Source of the DNA: an uncultured Brevundimonas sp.
GTDB lineage: Bacteria > Pseudomonadota > Alphaproteobacteria > Caulobacterales > Caulobacteraceae
Reading direction: 5' to 3'
DNA length: 6,790 nt
Assembly: GCA_946481425.1 (NCBI GenBank)
Contig: CAMLNT010000128.1
Coordinates: forward strand, 1 to 6,790
Each line of letters begins with the position of its first letter. Position 1 is the first letter of the stretch. This document shows positions 1-6,302 of this stretch, piece by piece. Both the position numbers and the translations under genes were made by a program. The notes below the pieces were generated by a model. It was not told where the DNA came from, made no database searches, and worked only from the letters and a program-made list of their open reading frames with translations.

Positions 1-76
1 TGGTGCCGCCTAGGTGACTCGAACACCTGACCTACGCATTACGAATGCGCCGCTCTACCGGCTGAGCTAAGGCGGC
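1..76 (-). tRNA. tRNA-Thr with anticodon CGT, CCA end encoded
   Basis: The reverse complement folds into a standard 76-nt cloverleaf. The 7-bp acceptor stem pairs GCCGCCT with AGGCGGC, the D arm has GCTC/GAGC, the anticodon stem is GCGCA/TGCGT (one G-T pair), and the T arm is AGGTG-TTCGAGT-CACCT. The anticodon CGT is at tRNA positions 34-36 (window 41-43), so it reads the Thr codon ACG. The discriminator is A and the terminal CCA is genome-encoded (window 1-3). U36 followed by A37 is the context that receives t6A, the modification made with TsaD, which is encoded further along this window. The gene lies downstream of hemY on the same strand and may have its own promoter in the 74-bp spacer. 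Confidence 0.97.
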
Positions 77-89
77 CCTTGAGGGCGAA

Positions 90-105
90 AGACGGCGGGC
101 CGTCT
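90..105 (-). other. Short GC-rich hairpin between hemY and tRNA-Thr
   Basis: A perfect inverted repeat, AGACGG/CCGTCT around a four-base CGGG core, lies between hemY and the tRNA. On the minus strand it is followed by only three T residues and then GC-rich sequence. That makes it a weak candidate for an intrinsic terminator of the heme operon. It also lies downstream of the proposed tRNA promoter, so a strong terminator here would block the tRNA; a processing or leader structure fits equally well. Confidence 0.3.
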
Positions 106-117
106 CCGGAGGCGGGC

Positions 118-146
118 TAGATACCCAAGGACGCCGGAGGCGGCAA
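118..146 (-). promoter_or_regulatory. Putative promoter of tRNA-Thr
   Basis: On the minus strand a TTGCCG element (141-146) is followed after exactly 17 bases by TATCTA (118-123), close to sigma-70-type -35 and -10 boxes. The expected start would be near 110-112, giving a leader of about 35 nt before the mature tRNA 5' end at 76. The bases after the -10 box (GCCCGCC) are all G or C, a discriminator type typical of stable-RNA promoters under stringent control. It starts just past the hemY stop codon. This is read by eye; there is no experimental support. Confidence 0.45.
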
Positions 147-150
147 GGGG

Positions 151-1653
151 TCAGCGTTTGACGGGCGTCCGACGCGGCCGACGAGCCGGCGCAGATGACG
201 TTGCCGGCGCGCCGGGCTCGGGTATCGACGGATCCTCATCCTCCCAGTCGCCGGGATCGTCCGGCGCACGCCAAGCTAAAGTCTCTTCGGCCTGCGCCTC
301 GAAGGGTGCAGCCTCGACGCGGCGCTCCGGCTCGATCGGCGCTTCCGCCAGGATTTCCTCGCGGCGCTCGAAGCGTGGATGGACCAGCGCCGCCTCATCG
401 GCCCAGGCGGTGATGATCCGCGCCCAGTCAGCCCGCTCGTACGGGAAGGCGCGACCGTCGGGATCGATGTCGGACCAGTCGGCGTCGGCGGGGGCCTCGG
501 CGGCGCGGGCCGCCAGGCTGCGGGCCTGGGCGACCTGTCCCATGGCCCAGGCGGCGCGGGCCTTCAGATCCAGCACACGGGCCGTGTCGTCGCGCTCCGG
601 CAGGGCCTGAACGGCTTCATCGATCGTCGCGGCGTCACCGATCAGAAGGGCGCGCTCGACCCCCAAGATCCGGCTTTCGCGGTGATCCGGATTACGCGCG
701 ATCAGTCGTGCGAACCGCTCGGCCCGTTCGGCCGGGCTCTCGCCGGTGCGCAGGTCGCGATAGGCCAGGGCCAGCGCCGGGTGCGGCCGCGCCTTCCAGG
801 CGCGTAGCAGCACGACCTCGCCGCGGCCGGGGCGATCCGCCTGGGCCTGCAGTCGCGCCGCAGCGACCGCGGCCGGCGGAAAGTCCGGCGACAGGGCCAC
901 GGCCTTGAGCGCGTCGCGCGCCACGCCGCCAGCGCCGGCCAGCAGTGTCCGCGCCGCCAACAGCGCAGCGCGGGCCCGGTCGGCCCGCTCGCCGGTCATG
1001 GACCGTTTCGAGCGCGGTCCGCCGAGCAGGGCCAAAGCCCCGTCCCAGTCCCCCGCATCCAGCCGGTCGTCGAACTGCATGCGCCAGGCCCAGGCGCCGC
1101 CGCGGCCCGAGACTTCACCGGCGCGCGCCTGTTCCAGTGCGGCCGCTCGGTCCCCGGCCCGCCAGGATAGTCTCGCCAGCCCCTGGCGAGCGGACCCCTG
1201 GGCGTCGGGGTGGGCCAGCAAGGCTTCATAGGCTGAGCGAGCCGCGGCCTCGTCGCCAGCCACTTCCGCCGCCTGGGCCGCCAGGAGACCGGTCAGCACC
1301 GGCGCGTCCTCAGCTGCATCGGAAGCGCGGCGCGCCATGCGGCGGGCCTCGTCAGCCTCGCCCGCTGCCAGCGCGAGGTAGCCGCGGGCCAGCGCCGCAT
1401 ATGATTCCCTGCGTCGGGCATCGGCCCTCAGGCGCGCGGCCCGTTGCGGCGCCTCGCCGATCCAGATCACCAGCCTCCAGAAGCCCACAGCGAGGAGCGC
1501 CAGCATGCCGATCAGGACGGAGCCCGCTGCAGCTGACGTATCCAGCCGCCAGCCCAGCCATTCGGCGGTCAGCACCCCGGGCTCGCCCGAGGCGGCGACA
1601 GCCAGCAGGGCCAGCGCCATCCCGGCCAGCAGGGCCAGGCCGATGCGGATCAA
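151..1653 (-). CDS. hemY: HemY-family inner-membrane protein (HemY_N and TPR-like repeats)
   Basis: This is a 500-residue protein of the proteobacterial HemY family, found beside heme genes and thought to act in late heme synthesis or its organisation at the inner membrane; no catalytic activity is established. It is unrelated to the Bacillus oxidase also called HemY. Two membrane segments are visible (about residues 4-22 and 43-65), flanking a short loop with the family-like WLGWRLDTS (32-40). Alanine-rich helical TPR-like repeats follow (about 80-385), then a WSDIDPDGRAFPYERADW block (393-410) resembling the family C-terminus. The last 70 residues form an acidic, proline-rich tail ending in a basic cluster (RRPRRTPVKR). 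The start is TTG at 1653. It is supported by a GGGAG ribosome site seven bases upstream, a TTGA overlap with the preceding gene's stop, and the need to keep the first membrane helix whole. An ATG at codon 12 would cut into that helix. It is the last gene of the heme operon and longer than the roughly 400-residue E. coli protein. Confidence 0.88.
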   Translation of the reverse strand: MIRIGLALLAGMALALLAVAASGEPGVLTAEWLGWRLDTSAAAGSVLIGMLALLAVGFWRLVIWIGEAPQRAARLRADARRRESYAALARGYLALAAGEADEARRMARRASDAAEDAPVLTGLLAAQAAEVAGDEAAARSAYEALLAHPDAQGSARQGLARLSWRAGDRAAALEQARAGEVSGRGGAWAWRMQFDDRLDAGDWDGALALLGGPRSKRSMTGERADRARAALLAARTLLAGAGGVARDALKAVALSPDFPPAAVAAARLQAQADRPGRGEVVLLRAWKARPHPALALAYRDLRTGESPAERAERFARLIARNPDHRESRILGVERALLIGDAATIDEAVQALPERDDTARVLDLKARAAWAMGQVAQARSLAARAAEAPADADWSDIDPDGRAFPYERADWARIITAWADEAALVHPRFERREEILAEAPIEPERRVEAAPFEAQAEETLAWRAPDDPGDWEDEDPSIPEPGAPATSSAPARRPRRTPVKR

Positions 1654-2579
1654 AGCGGCGCTCCCGTCTCGGCCACGGTTGCTCCGGACAGGTCGCCCAG
1701 CGCCTGGGCCCTCAGAGCGTTGATGCGGCGTTCGATCTCGACGCGCCGCTCGGCCCGCGCCGTCCAGTCCGCCATGGCGTCACGCGCGGGCTCCGGAAGG
1801 CTCTGCAACTGTGAAAGCGCGCCTTCCAGGTCACCTTCGCGGACACGCCGCTCCGCGCGGGCCAGAATGGCGTCGGCGCTGTCGCCCTCGAGATCGCCGA
1901 TGCGCCGCAGGCTGAAGATGGATCGAAACCAGCGGCCGAGACCCTCGAAGAAGCCGTCGGAGTCGGTTTCTCCTTCGGCGGCGCGCGCGGCGCGGGCCGC
2001 GGCCGCAGGATATTCTCCCACCAGGGTCGCGCGCGTCGGGGCCCCTTGTTCGGCCAGCTCACGCAGCGCGCGGATGCCGCGGGACGTTGGAGCCAGGCGT
2101 TCCAGCGATGCCAGTTCACCGGCGAACGGTTCGGGGCCCTCCGCCGCATCGGCCAGGGCCGCGGCGGCCACGGCAGCGGCGGCGGCGCGCGACATGCGGG
2201 CCTGAGAAGCTTCCAGCGCCGCGATCCGGTCCTCGAGCTGGAGCGGATCGACGACGACCGTCTCGCCATCCTCAGTCGGCAGGGCGACCGGTTCGGGGCG
2301 GGTGGCGGCCTGACGGCGGGCGAGATCGAGTTCGCTTTCCAGCTGCTCGATGCGTTGGCGCATCTGCACCCGTTCCTGACTTTCGGACACAGGCGGAGCC
2401 GGCCCGATGGCGCGCGCGATACGCTCGCGGGCGGCGCCGAAGCCGACCGCGATAATGATCAGGATGGCCGCCAGAGCCACAAGCAGCAGGATGCGCGGCG
2501 GGATGCTGGGCCGCTCCAGCTCGCGGTGGGGCGGCTCGGGCTCGATCCGGGGCCGATCCTCAGCGGGATTGTCGGTCAT
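1650..2579 (-). CDS. Mitofilin/Mic60-like inner-membrane protein
   Basis: The product is a 309-residue protein laid out like alphaproteobacterial Mic60 (mitofilin) homologues, which shape inner membranes and are the relatives of the mitochondrial cristae-junction protein. It has a proline- and acid-rich cytoplasmic N-terminus (1-28) and one membrane helix (about 30-49). A coiled-coil-like heptad stretch (about 65-91 and 113-130) and a very alanine-rich segment (131-146) follow. A putative amphipathic helix (about 210-228, with F210, F211, L214, W217, F218, I221, F222) leads into a mitofilin-type C-terminal helical region (about 225-290) containing GDLEGDSADAILARAERRV. The ATG at 2579 is chosen because GAAGG (2587-2591) is seven bases upstream and the A is shared with hemD's TGA (TGATG). 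A TTG one codon earlier (2582) is less well spaced. Its place between hemD and hemY matches the family's known link to heme operons. The family call rests on architecture and context, not an alignment. Confidence 0.78.
   Translation of the reverse strand: MTDNPAEDRPRIEPEPPHRELERPSIPPRILLLVALAAILIIIAVGFGAARERIARAIGPAPPVSESQERVQMRQRIEQLESELDLARRQAATRPEPVALPTEDGETVVVDPLQLEDRIAALEASQARMSRAAAAAVAAAALADAAEGPEPFAGELASLERLAPTSRGIRALRELAEQGAPTRATLVGEYPAAAARAARAAEGETDSDGFFEGLGRWFRSIFSLRRIGDLEGDSADAILARAERRVREGDLEGALSQLQSLPEPARDAMADWTARAERRVEIERRINALRAQALGDLSGATVAETGAPL
1661..1665 (-). promoter_or_regulatory. Ribosome binding site that decides the hemY TTG start
   Basis: The minus strand reads GGGAG followed by seven bases and then TTG at 1653. 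This Shine-Dalgarno match lies inside the 3' end of the upstream mitofilin-like gene. It supports the non-ATG start over the internal ATG at 1620-1618. Confidence 0.7.
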
Positions 2580-3250
2580 CAAGGCGCCTTCGACAGAACG
2601 TCTGCCGTCAGCCTAACCAAGGATGCGTCGTCAGGGAACGGGGCGACCGCGATGGATTTCACCGCTCGCCCTCGCAGCGGCTCGGCGCAGCCCTCGGACA
2701 GGGCGATGACGGCCAGTTCAGCCAGATCCCGATCACCGGCCGCCAGGACGCGGCCAGCCTTGGCGGAATGGATCGTCACGGCGACCAGATCAGAGGCGCC
2801 GCCGGCGATCAGCGGCGCTCGCGCCACTGTCTCGTAGATCGCGCGGGCAGTCACCGGCACGCCGTCCGACAGGGCCGCAAGATCGCCGGACGGCTCGGTC
2901 GGGCCGAGCGCCAGAACCCTGCCGGGACGGCGGAGCGCCAGCAGACGGGCCAGCGCCCCCAGGTCGCCATCGGCCGCCTCGACCTGTTCGAACCCGATGC
3001 GCCGCGAGGCTGCGGCGGTAGCCTCGCCTACGGCGAATACTGGACGGCTGCGATCCCTTGACAGACTGGCGAACGCCTCGACGCCGTTCGGGCTGGTGAA
3101 GGCGAGCGCGTCGAAGTCTTTCAGGTCGGGGGCAACATCTATGACGCGGACCTCCAGCAGAGGGTCGATCAGGCTGTCGACGCCCAGCGCCTTCAGGCGC
3201 ACCGCGGTCTGATCCGCGCCCGGTCGGGTCCGGGTGATCCAGACGGTCAT
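2579..3250 (-). CDS. hemD: Uroporphyrinogen-III synthase
   Basis: This 223-residue protein is HemD, the cytosolic enzyme that closes linear hydroxymethylbilane to uroporphyrinogen III with inversion of ring D. The family is poorly conserved but several landmarks are visible: an N-terminal TRTRPGADQTAVRL (6-19), the FTSPNGVEAF motif (51-60, usually FTSxNxV), VGEATAAA at 74-81, a YETV in the domain linker (139-142), HSAKAGRVL (161-169) and ALSEGCAEPL (183-192). They fit the two-domain fold. The open frame runs upstream to 3526, but that part is arginine-rich shadow of hemC. The ATG at 3250 overlaps the hemC stop as ATGA and begins with the family's typical MxVWITRxxP. No Shine-Dalgarno is obvious, so translation is probably coupled to hemC. 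It is slightly shorter than many homologues (about 240-250). Confidence 0.92.
   Translation of the reverse strand: MTVWITRTRPGADQTAVRLKALGVDSLIDPLLEVRVIDVAPDLKDFDALAFTSPNGVEAFASLSRDRSRPVFAVGEATAAASRRIGFEQVEAADGDLGALARLLALRRPGRVLALGPTEPSGDLAALSDGVPVTARAIYETVARAPLIAGGASDLVAVTIHSAKAGRVLAAGDRDLAELAVIALSEGCAEPLRGRAVKSIAVAPFPDDASLVRLTADVLSKAP
2587..2591 (-). promoter_or_regulatory. Ribosome binding site of the mitofilin-like gene
   Basis: GAAGG on the minus strand, within the last codons of hemD, is seven bases from the ATG at 2579 and four bases from the alternative TTG at 2582. The spacing favours the ATG start and suggests translation coupled to hemD. Confidence 0.6.
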
Positions 3251-4182
3251 CCGAACAGATCGCTGCCGGCGTCCTCGCGAACGCGTTCGCCGACCTCGAA
3301 CCCGAGCGTCCTCGCGGCGCGGAGATCCGGCGGACAGACGCCCTCGCGGCGCCATCGCTTCTTGCCGTCGCTGGAAAGGGTCTCGACCGCCAGCCGGACT
3401 TCGCCGCCGAGGATCCGGGCGTACGCGCCCATGGCGGTGCGGCAGTTGGCCTCGAGCGCGACCAGGGCGCCGCGCTCCGCGGCCACGCAAACAGCCGTCG
3501 CCTCGTCGTTCATGCCGGTGAGCCATTCAGCCCAGGGACTATCGGCGCGACACTGCAGCGCGAGCGCCCCCTGTCCCGGCGCGGTCGGCGCGGCCCACGG
3601 ATCGATAAAGCCACGAGCGCGCTCGCCCAGCCCCAGCCGGTTCAGGCCGGCCGCCGCCAGCAGGATGGCGTCGAAATCGCCCTCGGCCAGGCGTCGAAGG
3701 CGGGTATCCACATTGCCCCTGAGGACTTCGATCAGAAGGTCCGGCCTGACAGCGAGCGCCTGGGCCTGCCGACGCAGGGAGGCCGTGCCCAGCTTCGCGC
3801 CTTCCGGCAGCGTTTCCAGACTGGCGTATTTGTCCGAAAGGAAGGCGTCGCGCGGATCCTCACGCTCGGGCACGGCTGCGATGACCAGGCCTTCCGGCGG
3901 CTCGGCGGGAACGTCCTTCATCGAGTGGACCGCCACATCGATGTCGCCGTCGAACAGAGCCTTCTCGATCTCCTTGGTGAAAAGGGCCTTTCCGCCGATA
4001 TCCATCAGGCGCCGGTCCTGTATGCGGTCGCCGGTCGTGGTGATGAAGACCAGCGGAGCCATCGTTTCGGGATGGTCGGGTGCGCCCAGCCGGCGAGCGA
4101 TCGCGGCCTGCACGTGGCCGGACTGGGTGCGGGCCAGAAGCGACTGACGGGTGCCGATGCGGATGGGGGGCGTGGGGCTCAA
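3247..4182 (-). CDS. hemC: Hydroxymethylbilane synthase (porphobilinogen deaminase)
   Basis: HemC condenses four porphobilinogen molecules into hydroxymethylbilane in the cytosol, feeding HemD encoded immediately downstream. At 311 residues it is of normal length. It carries the substrate-binding GTRQS near the N-terminus (10-14), KALFTKEIEKAL (65-76), the catalytic aspartate in HSMKDVP (Asp90), the SLRR arginines (135-138), RGNVDTRLRRL (155-165), LNRLGL (180-185), and APTAPGQGALALQCR (198-212). Cys247 in EANCRTAMGAYA is the expected attachment point of the dipyrromethane cofactor. The only workable start is TTG at 4182: the frame has a TAA a few codons upstream and no ATG or GTG before the conserved IRIGTRQS. 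The Shine-Dalgarno is weak (GGAC about nine bases upstream). It is the first gene of the leftward operon and diverges from tsaD across 39 bp. Confidence 0.96.
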   Translation of the reverse strand: MSPTPPIRIGTRQSLLARTQSGHVQAAIARRLGAPDHPETMAPLVFITTTGDRIQDRRLMDIGGKALFTKEIEKALFDGDIDVAVHSMKDVPAEPPEGLVIAAVPEREDPRDAFLSDKYASLETLPEGAKLGTASLRRQAQALAVRPDLLIEVLRGNVDTRLRRLAEGDFDAILLAAAGLNRLGLGERARGFIDPWAAPTAPGQGALALQCRADSPWAEWLTGMNDEATAVCVAAERGALVALEANCRTAMGAYARILGGEVRLAVETLSSDGKKRWRREGVCPPDLRAARTLGFEVGERVREDAGSDLFG

Positions 4183-4221
4183 GCTTGCGTCCGGTCGTTA
4201 TGAGCGGCTACCTCGCCGCCG
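4183..4221. promoter_or_regulatory. Divergent hemC-tsaD control region with a short inverted repeat
   Basis: Only 39 bp separate the hemC TTG from the tsaD ATG, so promoters of the two operons must overlap each other or lie within the facing gene. An inverted repeat, GCGGC (4204-4208) and GCCGC (4215-4219) around TACCTC, lies just before tsaD and overlaps its proposed -10 box; it could be an operator half-site pair or chance in GC-rich DNA. For hemC, the best -10-like hexamer by eye is TATAGT at 4240-4235, inside tsaD, but no convincing -35 accompanies it. Confidence 0.45.
4185..4214 (+). promoter_or_regulatory. Putative tsaD promoter of Caulobacter housekeeping type
   Basis: TTGCGTC (4185-4191) is followed by 15 bases and GCTACCTC (4207-4214). 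These resemble the Caulobacter housekeeping elements TTGACGS and GCTANAWC, the second with one mismatch, the spacer one base longer than usual. Transcription would begin around 4219-4222, at or next to the tsaD ATG, implying a leaderless or nearly leaderless message. The call is by eye. Confidence 0.38.
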
Positions 4222-5307
4222 ATGACGACTGGCGACTATACGGTTCTGGGCCTCGAGACCAGTTGCGACGAGACCGCCGCGGCCGTCGTGCGCCGGCGCG
4301 CCGACGGCTCTGTCGAGGTCCTGTCCTCTGTCGTGGCCAGCCAGGACGAGCACACGCCCTTCGGCGGCGTCGTCCCCGAAATCGCCGCCCGCGGCCACGT
4401 CCGCATCATCGACGACATCGCCCGCAGGGCTCTGGAGGAAGCCGGGATCGGCTTCGACGGCCTCGACGGCGTGGCCGCCACGGCCGGGCCGGGTCTGGTC
4501 GGCGGGGTCATGGTGGGGCTCAGCTTCGGCAAGGCGGTGGCGCTGGCGCGTGGCCTGCCGCTGGTCGCGGTCAATCATCTCGAGGGCCATGCCCTGTCGG
4601 CCCGGCTAGGCGCCGAGGCCGCCTACCCCTTCCTGCTGCTGCTGGTCTCGGGCGGCCATTGCCAGCTGCTGGAGGTGCGCGGCGTCGAGGACATGACGCG
4701 CCTGGGCTCCACCATCGACGATGCCGCCGGCGAGGCCTTCGACAAGACGGCCAAGCTGCTCGGCCTCGGCTATCCCGGCGGCCCGGCGCTGGAACGGCTG
4801 GCCGCCTCGGGCGACGCCTCGAAGGTCGCCATGCCGCGCGCCCTGCTGGGCCGCAAGGGTTTCGACTTCTCCTTCTCGGGCCTCAAGACCGCTGCCGCCC
4901 GCGCCGCCGAGGCGGCCGAGACCGATCAGGACCGCGCGGACGTTGCGGCGTCCGTCCAGGCCGCCATCGCCCGCCAGCTGACCGAGCGTTCCGAGCGCGC
5001 CATGACCGACTTTGCCGAACGCCATAGCCATCGCCTGTTCGTCGTCGCCGGCGGGGTCGCGGCTAACCAGACGGTCCGCCGGTCCCTGACCGAGGCCTGC
5101 GGACGTCAAGGCTTCGACTTCGTGGCCCCGCCCCTCGCCTACTGTACGGATAACGCCGCCATGATCGCCTTGGCGGGAGCCGAACGGCTCGCTCTGGGTT
5201 TGACCTCGGGTCTCGACGCCCGGGCCCGGCCGCGCTGGCCGCTCGATGAGGCAACGGCGCTGTCCGACCCGCTCTACGCAACCGGCCGCAAGGGAGCCAA
5301 GGCATGA
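4222..5307 (+). CDS. tsaD: tRNA N6-threonylcarbamoyladenosine transferase catalytic subunit TsaD
   Basis: TsaD (also Gcp/YgjD) transfers the threonylcarbamoyl group from TC-AMP to A37 of tRNAs reading ANN codons, acting with TsaB and TsaE in bacteria. The 361-residue protein is full length and shows the ASKHA-fold signatures in order: [15 protein letters not shown] (9-23), [16 protein letters not shown] (44-59), the metal-binding NHLEGH (His119 and His123), [10 protein letters not shown] (140-149), the nucleotide-site region [17 protein letters not shown] (166-182), YPGGP (184-188), FSFSGLKTA (216-224), [10 protein letters not shown] (277-286), and Asp310 in CTDNAAM, the third metal ligand. 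No key residue is missing. The ATG at 4222 directly precedes the conserved N-terminus, and no Shine-Dalgarno is present, which fits a leaderless transcript. It leads the rightward operon and its stop overlaps gpsA as ATGA. Confidence 0.98.
   Translation: MTTGDYTVLGLETSCDETAAAVVRRRADGSVEVLSSVVASQDEHTPFGGVVPEIAARGHVRIIDDIARRALEEAGIGFDGLDGVAATAGPGLVGGVMVGLSFGKAVALARGLPLVAVNHLEGHALSARLGAEAAYPFLLLLVSGGHCQLLEVRGVEDMTRLGSTIDDAAGEAFDKTAKLLGLGYPGGPALERLAASGDASKVAMPRALLGRKGFDFSFSGLKTAAARAAEAAETDQDRADVAASVQAAIARQLTERSERAMTDFAERHSHRLFVVAGGVAANQTVRRSLTEACGRQGFDFVAPPLAYCTDNAAMIALAGAERLALGLTSGLDARARPRWPLDEATALSDPLYATGRKGAKA
5292..5296 (+). promoter_or_regulatory. Ribosome binding site of gpsA
   Basis: GGGAG lies in the last codons of tsaD, seven bases before the gpsA ATG at 5304. 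It confirms that start, and together with the ATGA overlap it suggests translational coupling. Confidence 0.65.
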
Positions 5308-6302
5308 ACGAGCTTCGATCGGTCGGCGTGATCGGCGGCGGCGCCTGGGGTACGGCGCTGGCCCAGTCCTGCGCCCGATCGGGTCTCGACGTGAAGATAC
5401 AGGCCCGCGAGGCCGAGGTCGTCGAGAGCATCAACGCCCGCCATGAGAACGAGGCCTTCCTCCCCGGCGTGAAGCTGGAGCCCGGGGTCGTCGCTGTGGC
5501 CGACCTTTCCGATCTGGCCGACCGCGACTTCATCCTGGCGGTCCCGCCGGCCCAGCACATGCGCAGCGTTCTAGCCGACTTCTCGCCTCACGTGGCCGAC
5601 GGCACGCCTGTCGTCCTCTGCTCCAAGGGCATCGAGCGCGGCTCACTCAAGCTGATGACCGACGTCCTGGTCGAGACCATCCCGCGGGCCCGCACGGCCG
5701 TGCTGTCCGGACCCAGCTTCGCCGCCGACGTCGTGCGCGGCCTGCCTACGGCCGTGACCCTGGCCTGCCCGGACGCGATGCTGGGCGCCCAGCTGGTCCA
5801 GGCCATAGCCGCCCCGGCCTTCCGGCCCTATCTTGCCGACGATCTGATCGGGGCCGAGGTGGGCGGCGCGATCAAGAACGTTCTGGCTATTGCCTGCGGC
5901 ATCTCCGAGGGCCGGGGCCTGGGCCGCTCGGCCCATGCGGGTCTGATCACGCGGGGCTTCGCGGAGATGACCCGCATCGGCGTGGCGCTCGGCGGCAAGG
6001 CCGAAACCGTCGCCGGTCTCTGCGGCCTGGGCGACCTCGTCCTCACCTGCTCCAGCCCCCAGTCGCGGAACATGTCCGTCGGCCTCGCTCTCGGTCAAGG
6101 CCAGACCCTTTATCAGGCGCTCGAAGGCAAGCGCTCGGTCGCCGAGGGCGTGGATTCCGCCCCGGCCGTGCGCCAGCTCGTTGAGAAGCTCGGCGTCGAG
6201 GCCCCGATTTGCCAAGCCATCGCTGCCATCCTCGCCGGCGAGATCGACGTCGATCAGGCGATCGACGGCTTGCTGAACCGCCCGCTCAAGGCCGAGCGGT
6301 GA
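5304..6302 (+). CDS. gpsA: NAD(P)-dependent glycerol-3-phosphate dehydrogenase
   Basis: GpsA reduces dihydroxyacetone phosphate to sn-glycerol-3-phosphate in the cytosol, supplying the backbone for phospholipid synthesis. The 332-residue protein is of standard length. The N-terminal Rossmann fold has [14 protein letters not shown] (7-20), with the GxGxxG-type nucleotide loop. The [13 protein letters not shown] stretch appears as [12 protein letters not shown] (47-58), and [11 protein letters not shown] (80-90), CSKGIE with Lys108 (106-111) and SGPSFA (135-140) follow. The C-terminal catalytic domain holds [13 protein letters not shown] with the expected catalytic Lys191 (188-200), [11 protein letters not shown] (241-251) and the QSRN substrate-binding motif (253-256). 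No expected residue is missing. It is the middle gene of the tsaD operon. Its stop overlaps the next start as GTGA, so the three genes are probably co-transcribed. Confidence 0.98.
   Translation: MNELRSVGVIGGGAWGTALAQSCARSGLDVKIQAREAEVVESINARHENEAFLPGVKLEPGVVAVADLSDLADRDFILAVPPAQHMRSVLADFSPHVADGTPVVLCSKGIERGSLKLMTDVLVETIPRARTAVLSGPSFAADVVRGLPTAVTLACPDAMLGAQLVQAIAAPAFRPYLADDLIGAEVGGAIKNVLAIACGISEGRGLGRSAHAGLITRGFAEMTRIGVALGGKAETVAGLCGLGDLVLTCSSPQSRNMSVGLALGQGQTLYQALEGKRSVAEGVDSAPAVRQLVEKLGVEAPICQAIAAILAGEIDVDQAIDGLLNRPLKAER
6288..6291 (+). promoter_or_regulatory. Ribosome binding site deciding the Rieske GTG start
   Basis: AAGG in the end of gpsA is followed by seven bases and GTG at 6299. 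This is the same spacing as at gpsA, hemY and the mitofilin-like gene. It supports the GTG over the upstream ATG at 6209 in the same frame. Confidence 0.5.

Noticed and set aside
75..86. GCCC/GGGC palindrome at the tRNA 5' boundary as a terminator
   Set aside because: It overlaps the first bases of the mature tRNA and has no T tract, so it is more likely chance or part of the precursor.
945..1814. Long plus-strand open frame of 289 codons opposite hemY
   Set aside because: Composition is arginine/proline/serine-rich with no motif, as expected for antisense frames in very GC-rich DNA.
2139..2189. Alanine-codon-rich stretch as a DNA repeat
   Set aside because: The GC-rich repetition encodes the alanine-rich segment of the mitofilin-like protein and shows no regular repeat unit.
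2046..2837. Plus-strand open frame of 263 codons opposite the mitofilin-like gene and hemD
   Set aside because: It spans the junction of two well-supported minus-strand genes and shows no recognisable domain or ribosome site.
3251..3526. Upstream extension of the hemD frame by 92 codons
   Set aside because: It lies fully inside hemC in another frame, is arginine/glycine-rich with no HemD similarity, and the ATG at 3250 gives the family's typical N-terminus and an ATGA junction.
3362..4147. Plus-strand open frame of 261 codons opposite hemC
   Set aside because: It is the complement of a strongly conserved enzyme gene and its serine/arginine-rich product looks non-coding.
4080..5027. Plus-strand open frame of 315 codons overlapping the tsaD start
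   Set aside because: It is out of frame with tsaD, extremely arginine-rich, and tsaD has a complete set of family motifs.
6209..6298. Thirty extra N-terminal codons on the Rieske protein
   Set aside because: The stretch is an arginine-rich shadow of the gpsA end; GTG at 6299 has a spaced ribosome site and overlaps the gpsA stop.
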